Of a stretch of 64,000 nucleotides of DNA, positions 7,633 to 15,691 are shown one piece after another. How positions within the stretch are numbered: the stretch's first letter is position 1; every line of letters starts with the position of its first letter. The notes beneath the pieces were generated by a model. That model was not told the origin of the DNA, searched no databases, and was given only the letters and a program-made list of their open reading frames with translations. The translations under genes and the position numbers were made by a program. Origin of the DNA: Acidobacteriota bacterium (lineage in GTDB: Bacteria > Acidobacteriota > Thermoanaerobaculia > Gp7-AA8); contig JAFATB010000005.1 of NCBI GenBank assembly GCA_019244185.1, positions 62,001 through 126,000 of the forward strand, given 5' to 3'.

Positions 7633-9090
7633 ATGCAAGTCGACATCAGCCGCGTCCCGAACCTCGCGAAATTCGATCATCTGTTCGTCCTCCTTGCGGA
7701 AGGCGCGGCGGAGGTCGAGCTGGCCGAAGCGCGGGACGCGATCGCGCGCGCGAAATTCGAGGGACGCGGCGACGAATCGATCACCATCCTCGCCGACGGG
7801 CCGCGCAAGATCACGCTGATCGGCCTCGGCAAGCGCGAGTCGCTCACGCTGCGCGGCGTGCGCGCGGCGCTCACCTCCGTCGGCCGCATCGCGAAGAAAC
7901 AGCGCGACAAGAAAGTGGCCGTGCTCTTCCCGGAGTTGCTGCCGCAGCTCGACGCGGAAGAGTCGCTCGTCGCCGCCGCGGACATGCTCGGGCAGAGCGA
8001 CTACAAGTACGACCCCTACATCACCGTCCGCAAAGAGCAGAAGCGGACGCCGATCGCGGCCACGCTCCTCGCACCGGCGTCCATCGAGCCGAAACGCCTC
8101 CGCGCGCTCACCACGCGTTTGAAAGCGGTGTACGACGGCGTCACCACCACGCGCGACGTCTCGAACGCGCCGTGCAACGTCATGACGCCCGAGGCGCTCG
8201 CGGATCGCGCGGTCGAAGTCGCGAAAGAGACCGGCATCAAGTGCACGGTCTACGGCAAGCGTGAGATCGAGCGGATGAAGATGGGCGGCCTTCTCGCCGT
8301 CAACCGCGGCTCCGTGCTTCCGCCGCGCTTCGTGGTCATGGAGCACGCGCCGCGCGGTGCGAAGACGCACGTCGCGCTGGTCGGCAAAGGCATCACCTTC
8401 GACTCGGGCGGCATCTCCATCAAGCCGTCCGAGAAGATGGAAGAGATGAAGTTCGACATGTGCGGCGCCGCCGCCGTGATCGGCATCATGGAAGCCGCGG
8501 CCAAGCTCGCGCTGCCGGTCAAGCTTACCGGTATCTTCGCCGCCACCGAGAACCTTCCCAGCGGCAGCGCCTACAAGCCGGGCGAGATCATCACGATGAT
8601 GAACGGCAAGACCGTGGAGATCGTGAATACCGACGCCGAAGGACGCATGATCCTCGGCGACGCGCTGCATTACGCATCGAAGCTGAAACCCGATCACATC
8701 CTCGACTACGCCACGCTCACCGGCGCGTGCGTGGTCGCTCTCGGCAGCGAGACCGCGGGCCTCTTCAGCAACAATGACGAGCTGGCCCGGAAGTTGATTG
8801 AATCGGGGGAACGCGTCGGCGATCGTGTGTGGCGACTTCCCGCGTGGAGCGAGTACAAGGAAGGGATTCGCAGCGAATGGGCCGACATGAAAAACACGGG
8901 CGGACGCTGGGGTGGCGCGATCACCGCGGCGGTCTTCCTCGAGGAGTTCGTCGATTGTCCTTCCTGGGCTCATCTCGACATCGCCGGGACCGCGTATGCG
9001 GAGAGCGAGACGGCGCGCGAAGCGCGCGGCGCGACGGGCGCCGGCGTGCGCGTCACCATCGAGTTCCTGCAGTCGCTTTCGCGGCGCTGA
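7633..9090 (+). CDS. pepA: Leucyl aminopeptidase (M17, PepA)
   Basis: A 485-residue cytosolic aminopeptidase that removes N-terminal residues from peptides, using two metal ions. The M17 signature NTDAEGRMILGDAL is intact, and the first metal-site region reads GKGITFDSGGISIKPS. The C-terminal catalytic domain ends with HLDIAGTAY. Length matches the family. A lipoprotein gene follows with its probable CTG start overlapping the stop codon. Confidence 0.96.
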   Translation: MQVDISRVPNLAKFDHLFVLLAEGAAEVELAEARDAIARAKFEGRGDESITILADGPRKITLIGLGKRESLTLRGVRAALTSVGRIAKKQRDKKVAVLFPELLPQLDAEESLVAAADMLGQSDYKYDPYITVRKEQKRTPIAATLLAPASIEPKRLRALTTRLKAVYDGVTTTRDVSNAPCNVMTPEALADRAVEVAKETGIKCTVYGKREIERMKMGGLLAVNRGSVLPPRFVVMEHAPRGAKTHVALVGKGITFDSGGISIKPSEKMEEMKFDMCGAAAVIGIMEAAAKLALPVKLTGIFAATENLPSGSAYKPGEIITMMNGKTVEIVNTDAEGRMILGDALHYASKLKPDHILDYATLTGACVVALGSETAGLFSNNDELARKLIESGERVGDRVWRLPAWSEYKEGIRSEWADMKNTGGRWGGAITAAVFLEEFVDCPSWAHLDIAGTAYAESETAREARGATGAGVRVTIEFLQSLSRR

Positions 9091-10118
9091 CGCTCGCGCT
9101 GTCGTTGCTGCTCGCGGCCTGCGGCGGCAGCGCCGCGAAGAAAGCCGTTGCGCCGCCGCCGGCCGAGCCGCAGATCGACTTCACGCTCATCGACTCGCCG
9201 AGCCTGCAGTTCCTCCCCCGCCGCGAGGAAGCGCAGGGCTGGCGTCTCGATGAAGACCCGGTCGTCGTTCCGGGCGAGCGCATCGGCTCGTACCTCGGCG
9301 CCGACGGCCAGAACTTCGCCAAATACGACGTCATCGATCTCACCGCCGGCAAGTACACCGCGACGAGCGGCGCCGGATTCGCCACCGTCGAGATCTTTCG
9401 CTTCCCCGACTTCGTCAAAGCCTTCGGCGCGTACTCGATCCGCAAGGAAGTCTCACGCCGCTTTGTGCCGATCGACAACGAGGCCTACGTCAGCAAGTAC
9501 ACCGTGCACGTCTGGCGCGGCCCGTTCTACGTGCGCGTCACCGGCGGCTCGGAGAAGGCGTTCGAGGCGCTGACGTCGCTCGCCTCCTCCGTCGCCGAGC
9601 GCATGCCGCCCGCGCCCGCGAAGCCGGCCGTCTTCGCCTTCTTCCCGACCGACACGCGCGTGCCGAACAGCGAGCGCTACTCCACCGACAAGACGCTCGG
9701 CCTGGCCATTCTCGCCAACGCGTTCCAGGCCACCTTCAACGTCGGCGGCGACACGATGGAAGGCCTCATCATCCCCGCCGCGAACAAGAACGCCGCCGCG
9801 AAGATCCTCAACGAATACCGCGATCTCTACGTTCGCAACGGCAAGCTACTCGACCCGATCCCGAACCTCGGCGAGGACAACTTCACCGCCGAAGACCGCT
9901 TCCTCGGCCGCACCATCGCGTTCCGCATCGACCGCTTCGTCATCGCCTTCAACGGCTACAAGGAGCGGCAGAAGCTGATCGACCTCGCCGTCGCCACCGA
10001 CACGCGCATCCTCGGCACGATCCGCAAGCAGCTCGTCACCGCGGAGAAGCAGGCCGAGGCCGCGAACGACACGTCGAAGACGACGAACGACAAGCGGCCG
10101 CCGTGGGCAAGGCAGTAG
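9087..10118 (+). CDS. Lipoprotein of unknown function, probable CTG start
   Basis: The frame encodes a lipobox LLLAAC followed by GGSAAKK, then about 330 residues of a globular exported domain that I do not recognise (TAGKYTATSGAGFATVEIF, FPDFVKAFGAYSI). No ATG or GTG exists in frame near the signal sequence. The available starts are CTG 9087, CTG 9099 and TTG 9105. CTG 9087 overlaps the pepA stop as CTGA, in the way ATGA and GTGA do at other junctions in this window. The resulting signal peptide is short and lacks the usual positive n-region. A sequence error at the junction is the alternative. Confidence 0.65.
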   Translation: MTLALSLLLAACGGSAAKKAVAPPPAEPQIDFTLIDSPSLQFLPRREEAQGWRLDEDPVVVPGERIGSYLGADGQNFAKYDVIDLTAGKYTATSGAGFATVEIFRFPDFVKAFGAYSIRKEVSRRFVPIDNEAYVSKYTVHVWRGPFYVRVTGGSEKAFEALTSLASSVAERMPPAPAKPAVFAFFPTDTRVPNSERYSTDKTLGLAILANAFQATFNVGGDTMEGLIIPAANKNAAAKILNEYRDLYVRNGKLLDPIPNLGEDNFTAEDRFLGRTIAFRIDRFVIAFNGYKERQKLIDLAVATDTRILGTIRKQLVTAEKQAEAANDTSKTTNDKRPPWARQ

Positions 10119-10121
10119 GAT

Positions 10122-10601
10122 TCACCGTTCCCACGTCCCCGATTTTCCGCCGGACTTGCGGACGAGCTGCAGGCCGTCGATCGTGATCCCCTTCTCGGCG
10201 GACTTGCACATGTCGTAGATCGTCAGCGCCGCGACCGCGCACGCGGTCATCGCTTCCATCTCGACGCCGGTCTTGGCCTCGCAGCGGACGATCGAGCGCA
10301 CTTCGATCGTGCCGCTCGCGGGATCGAGATCGAAGGTGATGTCGACCGACTCGATGGCGATCGGATGCGCGAGCGGAATCAGCGACGGCGTCTGTTTCGC
10401 CGCGAGCACGCCGGCGATCTTCGCGGTGGTCAGCACGTCGCCTTTCGGCAGTGCCGCGCTCATGAGCTTCGTCAGCGTCGCCGCCGACATGCGCACGGTC
10501 GCCACGGCCACCGCCTCGCGCTGCGTGGCGCGCTTCGCGCCAACGTTCACCATCGAGATGCCGCCGGTTTCGTCGAGATGCGAGAAATCCTTGTCAGCCA
10601 T
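10122..10601 (-). CDS. moaC: Cyclic pyranopterin monophosphate synthase MoaC
   Basis: A 159-residue enzyme of molybdenum cofactor synthesis that makes cyclic pyranopterin monophosphate from the MoaA product. It has the conserved IPLAHPI, CEAKTGVEMEAMTA and TIYDMCKSAEKG segments. Its start lies 8 bp before the stop of the upstream mobA gene, so the two are one operon. MoaA is not in the window. Confidence 0.95.
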   Translation of the reverse strand: MADKDFSHLDETGGISMVNVGAKRATQREAVAVATVRMSAATLTKLMSAALPKGDVLTTAKIAGVLAAKQTPSLIPLAHPIAIESVDITFDLDPASGTIEVRSIVRCEAKTGVEMEAMTACAVAALTIYDMCKSAEKGITIDGLQLVRKSGGKSGTWER

Positions 10602-11118
10602 CGTCCTGCGCCGCCTTCCACTCCTCGACCGTATTCACGTTGCGCAGCGGCTCGCCGCGGAAGCGCGCGCGCAACGCCGCCTCGCCGATCATGTCGCGTT
10701 CGACCGCCGACCGCAAATCGTAGCGCCGCCGCGCGATGCGCTCGCGCAGGCGCGGCAGCGACGCCGCGTCCCACACCGCGCACAGCAACTGCGGCTCGCC
10801 GTCCCACAGCGGCACGCGGCCGTCATCGCGCAGAAACGCGAGCACGTCGCTCGTGATCAGCGGATAGTCGACCGCGAGGATGAACGCGCGCGACCGCGCG
10901 TGCTCGAGCGCGCGCGCGACGCCGAAGATCACGCCGTCGCCGTCGTGCGGCTCTTCGAAGATCGTCGCGATCGGCATCGCCTCGCCGCCGAAACGCTGCA
11001 CCGCGACGACCTCGTCGAACACCGGTCGCGCCGCCTCGACGATGCGGTCGAGAAACAGAGCGCTCTTCGACGTTCCCATGCGGCGCGAATGTCCGCCGAC
11101 GAGCACGTAAGCGTTCAC
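10594..11118 (-). CDS. mobA: Molybdenum cofactor guanylyltransferase (MobA-like)
   Basis: A 174-residue nucleotidyltransferase that would attach GMP to molybdopterin. The N-terminus reads VNAYVLVGGHSRRMGTSKSA, matching the family LxGGxSxRMGxxK; LAVDYPLI is the metal-binding region. I place the start at GTG 11118 because a TAACGT -10 box ends 8 nt before it and MobA proteins begin directly with this loop. An ATG six codons upstream would overlap the divergent promoter. The protein is a little short for the family. It overlaps moaC by 8 bp. Confidence 0.85.
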   Translation of the reverse strand: MNAYVLVGGHSRRMGTSKSALFLDRIVEAARPVFDEVVAVQRFGGEAMPIATIFEEPHDGDGVIFGVARALEHARSRAFILAVDYPLITSDVLAFLRDDGRVPLWDGEPQLLCAVWDAASLPRLRERIARRRYDLRSAVERDMIGEAALRARFRGEPLRNVNTVEEWKAAQDDG

Positions 11119-11126
11119 GAACGCGT

Positions 11127-11136
11127 ACGTTACCAT
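11127..11136. promoter_or_regulatory. Shared divergent -10 elements for mobA and the GT2 gene
   Basis: The ten bases ACGTTACCAT hold TACCAT on the plus strand (11131-11136, 7 nt before GTG 11144) and TAACGT on the minus strand (11132-11127, 8 nt before GTG 11118). The two boxes share the central TA. Both genes would be leaderless. Confidence 0.5.
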
Positions 11137-11143
11137 CGCGCGC

Positions 11144-11794
11144 GTGGCGGCCCGCGTGAGCGTCATCATCCCCGCGCTCGACGAAGCCGCGCGCATCGGC
11201 GCGACGATCGACGCCGCGCTCGCGGCCGGCGCGGCCGAAGTCATCGTCGCCGACGGCGGCAGCCGCGACGCGACCGCCGGCATCGCGCGCGCGCACGGCG
11301 CGCAGGTCGTCACCGGCGAACGCATGCGCGCGCGGCAGCTCAACGCGGGCGCGCGCGCGGCGTCGCACGACGTGCTGCTGTTCCTGCACGCCGACACGCT
11401 GCTGCCCGCCGGCGCGTGCGACGCGGCCGCGGCGGCGATCGAACGAGGTGCCACGTTCGGCGGCTTCCGCATCGCGTTCATCGAGCCGGGACTGGAGCGC
11501 GTCGCGTGGTTCATCAACGCGCGGACGCGGCTCACGCGGCAGCCGTGGGGCGATCAGGCGCAGTTCATCCGCCGCGACGCGTTCCCCGGGTTCCGCGAGA
11601 TCCCGCTGATGGAAGACTACGCGCTCGCCCGCCGCATGCGCCGCGCCGTGATCCTTCCGCTCGCCGTGCGCACGTCCGGCCGCCGCTTCCTCGCCAAAGG
11701 CATTCTCCGCACGGCGATGGTCAACTGGTTGATCATCGCCGGCTATCACCTCGGCGTCGCGCCGGAACGGCTGGCGCGATGGTACCGACGTTGA
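11144..11794 (+). CDS. Glycosyltransferase family 2, TIGR04283-like
   Basis: A 216-residue GT-A enzyme starting at GTG. It has VSVIIPALDEAARIG at the N-terminus, VIVADGGSRDAT (nucleotide binding), LLFLHADTLLP (the DxD-like metal site, here HAD) and the subfamily hallmark PWGDQAQFIRR followed by IPLMEDYALARR. TIGR04283 proteins are named for arsenosugar biosynthesis in some genomes, but that role is unproven here. Its stop codon directly abuts the stop of the convergent VOC gene. Confidence 0.85.
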   Translation: MAARVSVIIPALDEAARIGATIDAALAAGAAEVIVADGGSRDATAGIARAHGAQVVTGERMRARQLNAGARAASHDVLLFLHADTLLPAGACDAAAAAIERGATFGGFRIAFIEPGLERVAWFINARTRLTRQPWGDQAQFIRRDAFPGFREIPLMEDYALARRMRRAVILPLAVRTSGRRFLAKGILRTAMVNWLIIAGYHLGVAPERLARWYRR

Positions 11795-12229
11795 CTACTT
11801 CATCTGCTCGCGCGAACGCCGCTCCATCTCCTCGGAGCTCACGTCCTCGAAGTGCGTGGCGATCCACCAGAGATTGCCGGCGGAATCCTTCACGCCGGCG
11901 TTGCGGTCGCCGTAGAACTGATCGGCCGGTTCCATGATCGATGTCGCGCCGGCGCGCAACGCCGCCGCGTACGTGACGTCGGTGTTCTCGACGTAGAGGT
12001 AGAGCGCGCCGGGACGCGCCTCCGAGCCTTCGCGCGCCTGCCCCATCATCACCACCGAGTCGCCGATCACCGCTTCGGCGTGGCGCAGCTTGCCGGACGC
12101 GTCGGGGATCGCTTCCTTGATCATCGCGCCGAACGCCGCCTTCACGAACTCCACGAGACTCGGGAGATCGTCGACGGTGAGATACGGCGTGATGGTGTGG
12201 TAGCCGTCGGGGATCGCTTTCACGGTCAT
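11795..12229 (-). CDS. VOC-superfamily (PhnB/glyoxalase-like) protein
   Basis: A 144-residue single-domain VOC protein (ITPYLTVDDLPSLVEFVKAA at the start; VKDSAGNLWWIATHFEDV near the end). Such proteins bind a metal or a small molecule, for example in glyoxalase or antibiotic-binding roles. The pattern resembles the PhnB/YdhR subgroup of unknown substrate. The start overlaps the stop of the upstream YjbR-like gene as ATGA. It is the last gene of the five-gene NifS operon. Confidence 0.8.
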   Translation of the reverse strand: MTVKAIPDGYHTITPYLTVDDLPSLVEFVKAAFGAMIKEAIPDASGKLRHAEAVIGDSVVMMGQAREGSEARPGALYLYVENTDVTYAAALRAGATSIMEPADQFYGDRNAGVKDSAGNLWWIATHFEDVSSEEMERRSREQMK

Positions 12230-12618
12230 CGTTTCTTTCGTCCTTTCCCTTTCGCCGCGGTCACGCGATGCGCCTCGGCGATGAGCGATGCGATGGCCGG
12301 CCATCCGAGGCCGGTGTCGAGGTTGATGCCGATCCAGCCGCCCTTGCCGACGTACGGCGGCACGAAGAAGTGCTTCGGATCGGCGGCGACGATTGCTTCC
12401 TGCGCTCCGTCCGGCGCGTTGCACCAGATCGCGAGGCGGCCGTCGCCGTGGTGATTGTTCGTGAACATGACGAAGAGCCGCTCGTGCACGCGGAACGTCG
12501 GCTCGCCCCACGCGAGCTTCTCCGTGGTATCGGGGAGCGCGAGGCAGATCGCGCGCACGCGTTCGAGCGCATCCGCCGCGGTCTTCGCGGAGGCCTGACG
12601 TTTCTTCGCCGCCGTCAC
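12226..12618 (-). CDS. MmcQ/YjbR-family protein
   Basis: A 130-residue protein with the YjbR-fold pattern: ALPDTTEKLAWGEPTFRVHE, LFVMFTNNHHGDGRLAIWCN, then a C-terminal GWIGINLDTGLGWPAIASLI. The family is often called DNA-binding, but its function is uncertain. Translation starts at GTG overlapping the TPR gene stop (GTGA) and ends overlapping the next start (ATGA). The tail is Lys/Arg-rich (AAKGKGRKKR). Confidence 0.8.
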   Translation of the reverse strand: MTAAKKRQASAKTAADALERVRAICLALPDTTEKLAWGEPTFRVHERLFVMFTNNHHGDGRLAIWCNAPDGAQEAIVAADPKHFFVPPYVGKGGWIGINLDTGLGWPAIASLIAEAHRVTAAKGKGRKKR

Positions 12619-13088
12619 CGCTTCTTCCGCTCTTCGTCGGCGATCTTCTTCGCGTGCCGCGACTGGCCGAGGGAGACGTTGATCGGGTGGCTGCGATCGA
12701 GGAACGGCACCGCGGGCTTCGCGCGCACGCCGACGAGCTGCCGCACCGTCAAGAGATAGTCCTGATCGGGTGCGATCTTCAGTCCCTGCTCGAGCGTCTC
12801 CAGCGCCTTCTTGCGATTGCCCGCGGCGAGATAGATGCGCGCGAGGTTCGCGTAGTGATCGCCGTTGTAGAACTCGAGCTCGATCGCGCGGCGGCACAGA
12901 TCGATGGCCGGCTTGAACTTCTTCTGTACGAGTGCGAGGCAGAGCGCGAAGTACGACAGGCCGGCCGCCGCCTTCGCGGTGTTCATCGGCGGCGCTTCTT
13001 CGGTGCCGTAGATGTCGAGGAACATGGTCAGCGCGTGGAGGAAGTCCTCGTCGCGCGTCGTGCGAATCGCCTCTTCCACCGTCGCCAT
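12615..13088 (-). CDS. TPR-repeat protein
   Basis: A 157-residue cytoplasmic protein with at least two tetratricopeptide-like repeats (SYFALCLALVQKKFKPAIDL and ANLARIYLAAGNRKKALETL) and a basic C-terminal tail (HAKKIADEERKKR). It probably acts as a scaffold. It sits directly after the PilZ protein with a 1-bp TGATG overlap, so a partnership with that c-di-GMP effector is plausible. Confidence 0.75.
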   Translation of the reverse strand: MATVEEAIRTTRDEDFLHALTMFLDIYGTEEAPPMNTAKAAAGLSYFALCLALVQKKFKPAIDLCRRAIELEFYNGDHYANLARIYLAAGNRKKALETLEQGLKIAPDQDYLLTVRQLVGVRAKPAVPFLDRSHPINVSLGQSRHAKKIADEERKKR

Positions 13089-13792
13089 CAGATCGTTTCC
13101 CGCGAGCGCAGCCGGTGCACGAAGCGCGAGATGCGCGCGCGCTCGTCCTCCGACGGATCGAGAAAGCGCATCCCGTATTTCGACATCGACCCGGAGAACT
13201 CCGCTCGCAAGACCTCGGCCAGCAGCTGCAGCGGTTGCGCATCGCCGGGCAGGTAGAAGTGCAGCCGCACCGGCCCTTCCTGCGGGAGCATGCGATCGAC
13301 CTCGATGAGGATGCCGGTCGCGGAGATGTTCACGCTGCGCCCGAGGACGAAGCGTCCGTTCTTCTCGAGCGAGACCTCGATCTTCGTGATCGTGCGCAGC
13401 TGCCGCCGCACCGGGATGCGCGTCAGCTTCTCGACTTTCTGATCGAGCTCCGGCTTCTGCAGCGGACGGAAGATCACGTCGTTGCAGCCGGCGGAGAGGC
13501 AGAGGTCGCCGTGCTCGGCGTGATCGCGGTCGCAGACGAGCAGCAGCGAGATCGCGCGCGTCAGCTCGTCGGCGCGGATCTCGCGGCAGAACTCCGGCGC
13601 GGTCATGTCGAAGAGGTCGTAGCCGAAGATGATGAGGTTCGGCTTTTCCATGCGCGCCTTGACGAGCCCCTCGGAGCCGGCCAGCGCGGTCATCACCTGC
13701 ATGTCGCGGCGCCGGAGGATCGTCTCCTGGAAGAGAAGCGCGCCACGGGAATGGTCGACCAGGAGAATGCTGCCCTGCGCGTCCGACGTCAT
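13088..13792 (-). CDS. Pseudo-receiver plus PilZ domain protein
   Basis: A 234-residue protein. Residues 8-120 resemble a receiver domain, but the phospho-acceptor Asp is replaced by Gly (LIIFGYDLFDM), only one Asp of the usual acidic pair remains (LLVDHS), and the conserved Lys is Arg (VIFRPLQ). Phosphorylation is therefore unlikely. Residues about 128-230 are a PilZ domain with both c-di-GMP motifs, RRQLR (RxxxR) and NISATG (N/DxSxxG). It is probably a c-di-GMP effector. It overlaps the NifS gene stop as ATGA. Confidence 0.8.
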   Translation of the reverse strand: MTSDAQGSILLVDHSRGALLFQETILRRRDMQVMTALAGSEGLVKARMEKPNLIIFGYDLFDMTAPEFCREIRADELTRAISLLLVCDRDHAEHGDLCLSAGCNDVIFRPLQKPELDQKVEKLTRIPVRRQLRTITKIEVSLEKNGRFVLGRSVNISATGILIEVDRMLPQEGPVRLHFYLPGDAQPLQLLAEVLRAEFSGSMSKYGMRFLDPSEDERARISRFVHRLRSRETI

Positions 13793-14922
13793 GCCGCCGT
13801 GATCTCCCTCAGTTTGCGGACCGCGCGGCCGAGGTCCGAGACCAGGAGCGCCACGTGATCGCTGGTATTCGACTTCCCGAATCCAAAACGAATCGAGCCC
13901 ATCGCCGCTTCGTCCGAGAGACCGATCGCCTTCAGCACGCGCGACGGTCCGCGGTCGCCGGCGCTGCAGGCGGAGCCCGACGAAAGCGAGAATCGTTTCA
14001 TGGCCAGGATGAGCGAGTCGGCTTCCACGCGATCGAAGCTGACGTTGAGATTGCCCGGCAATCTTAACTCCCGCGGTCCATTGATCGAAACGCCGTCGAT
14101 GTTCGCGACGATGCCGTCGCGCAGTTCTTCGCGCAGCGCGACGAGGCGCACCGCCTCGTCGTGCATCTCGGACGCGCGCAGTTGCAGCGCCGCCGCGAAG
14201 CCGACGATCGCCGGAACGTTGAGCGTGCCGGCGCGCACGCCGCGTTCCTGTCCGCCGCCGATGACCACCGGCTCCACGCGCGTGCCGCGACGCACGAACA
14301 GCGCGCCGATGCCTTTCGGTCCGTAGACCTTGTGCGCGGAGAACGACGCGAGGTCGACGAGCGACAGGTCGAGCGGAATCTTCCCCGCCGCCTGCGTCGC
14401 GTCGGTGTGAAAGAGGACGCGACGTTCGCGACAGACCGCGGCCAGCGCGCCGATCGGCTGGATCGTGCCGATCTCGCCGTTCGCCGCCTCGATCGACACG
14501 AGCCGCGTCTCCGGACGCAGCGCCGCGCGCAACGCGTCGGCCGTGATGAAGCCTTCGGAGTCGGGCTCGAGGATCGTGACCGCGACGCCGCGTTTCGCGA
14601 GCCGCTCCGCGGGCACGAGGATCGACTTGTGCTCGGTCGCGCTCGTGATGAGGTGGTCGCCCTCGCGGAGCAGATTCAGCGCGATGTTGTTCGACTCCGT
14701 CGCGCCGGCGGTGAAGTAGATCTCCGGCGGCAGCACGCCGAGAAACCGCGCGATGGCGATGCGCGCGTCTTCGACGGCGGTCGACGCCTTCCGCCCATGC
14801 GCGTGCGTGATCGACGCCGGGTTGCCGAAAAAGTCCGTGAAGTACGGCAGCATCGCCTCCACGACGCGCGGATCGCACGGAGTCGTGGAGTGATGATCGA
14901 CGTAGATGACGTCGAGGGGCAT
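13789..14922 (-). CDS. Cysteine desulfurase (NifS/IscS class I)
   Basis: A 377-residue PLP enzyme that takes sulfur from cysteine for Fe-S clusters, tRNA thiolation or Moco. It has YVDHHSTTPCDPRV, TAGATESNNIA, TSATEHKSIL, HTDATQAAGK (PLP Asp), SFSAHKVYGPKG (PLP Lys) and the catalytic Cys in SSGSACSAGDRG. It heads a five-gene overlapping operon. ATG 14922 is preceded by a TACACT box at 14935-14930, which fits a leaderless mRNA. The nearby moaC/mobA genes could use its sulfur, but no link is shown. Confidence 0.93.
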   Translation of the reverse strand: MPLDVIYVDHHSTTPCDPRVVEAMLPYFTDFFGNPASITHAHGRKASTAVEDARIAIARFLGVLPPEIYFTAGATESNNIALNLLREGDHLITSATEHKSILVPAERLAKRGVAVTILEPDSEGFITADALRAALRPETRLVSIEAANGEIGTIQPIGALAAVCRERRVLFHTDATQAAGKIPLDLSLVDLASFSAHKVYGPKGIGALFVRRGTRVEPVVIGGGQERGVRAGTLNVPAIVGFAAALQLRASEMHDEAVRLVALREELRDGIVANIDGVSINGPRELRLPGNLNVSFDRVEADSLILAMKRFSLSSGSACSAGDRGPSRVLKAIGLSDEAAMGSIRFGFGKSNTSDHVALLVSDLGRAVRKLREITAA

Positions 14923-14929
14923 GGCTCGA

Positions 14930-14935
14930 AGTGTA
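14930..14935 (-). promoter_or_regulatory. -10 box TACACT placed for a leaderless NifS-operon mRNA
   Basis: TACACT on the minus strand ends 7 nt before the ATG at 14922. No Shine-Dalgarno sequence is present. Confidence 0.45.
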
Positions 14936-15099
14936 ACGCGAGCGGTGGAACGTGCGGCGAGACGTGTTGCGCAGTCCTCTACCGGCTCTTCACGCGCGCT
15001 TTACGAACGAGGGCAGACGGCTTTACGTCCGCAGACCTAGGCTTGGTGCATGAACCGATTTGAGCCGAATTCGCGCGGCCAAATTCACATTGGGCACAT

Positions 15100-15283
15100 G
15101 CCGGCTGCAACGGCCGGCAACCGGCATCGCGCCATGTTCGCGGCTCTCCCCGAGCCGACGGAGGTGCGAAATGGCTAACCGGCACGGGTAAGACCCGCCT
15201 CCCGCTCTCATTCTCTTTTCACTTCTCGCACGCCGCCTCGTGATTGGCGGCGCTCGGAGAACGTGTCGATTCCGGAGGCAACG
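15100..15283 (+). promoter_or_regulatory. Structured leader RNA upstream of a small membrane protein gene
   Basis: The 340-bp gap before the next plus-strand gene is dense in potential RNA structure. A bulged stem pairs 15131-15141 with 15166-15175. It encloses a perfect 6-bp hairpin (15141-15157, CGGCTC/GAGCCG) and the GGAGG at 15160-15164. A further hairpin lies at 15185-15197 (CGGGT-AAG-ACCCG). A GCCGCC/GGCGGC pair flanks 15231-15250. The start codon of a six-codon ORF is inside the bulged stem. I could not match it to a known riboswitch class. Confidence 0.4.
15171..15191 (+). CDS. Possible six-codon leader peptide (MANRHG)
   Basis: ATG at 15171 has a strong GGAGG Shine-Dalgarno six bases upstream and is followed by five codons and TAA. 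The stop codon lies in the hairpin at 15185-15197. SD and start are within the larger stem of the leader, so translation of this minigene could report on RNA folding. This is inferred from sequence layout alone. Confidence 0.3.
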   Translation: MANRHG

Positions 15284-15643
15284 ATGTTGTCCGTAGACAG
15301 ACTTCCCCTCGTGCAGACCTTCGCCCATCGTGCACATGGATTGGTGCGCACGCTGGAGCTCATGCACCTCGCCGATTTCGTGATCGGCTTCACCCACAGC
15401 CATCTCGCGCTGTTGCTCGCGCCGCTGCTGACCAGCACGAGTTCCGCGACGTCTCCCGCGCTCCTCGGCGCATTCACCATCGCCGCGATGTTCTTCCCGG
15501 GATTTGCGTGGAAGCGGCGCCGGCGGTCGAGCAAGCGCGCGCGCCGCCAGCGGACGCGCATCGTCGAGCGCATCCACAAGCATCCCGACGGCTCGGAGGA
15601 TCGGGAGACGATCACCACGCGCGAGTCCGACGAGCCTGGTTGA
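15284..15643 (+). CDS. Small membrane protein of unknown function
   Basis: A 119-residue protein starting at ATG 15284, chosen for the GGAGG seven bases upstream. Residues about 30-75 are hydrophobic (LADFVIGFTHSHLALLLAPL and ALLGAFTIAAMFFPGFAW), giving one or two membrane segments. The rest is a very basic, Arg-rich cytoplasmic tail (KRRRRSSKRARRQRTRI) with an acidic end. No family is recognised. It follows the structured leader described above, so its expression is probably regulated after transcription starts. Confidence 0.6.
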   Translation: MLSVDRLPLVQTFAHRAHGLVRTLELMHLADFVIGFTHSHLALLLAPLLTSTSSATSPALLGAFTIAAMFFPGFAWKRRRRSSKRARRQRTRIVERIHKHPDGSEDRETITTRESDEPG

Positions 15644-15691
15644 ACGGAACGATGATTCGCGATCCGTGCGATCGCGAGTTTCCGTCGAACC

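Noticed and set aside
15100..15200. Identification of the leader as a ydaO (c-di-AMP) or GEMM (c-di-GMP) riboswitch
   Set aside because: Only short words resemble the consensus; the conserved 5' core of either class could not be found by eye.
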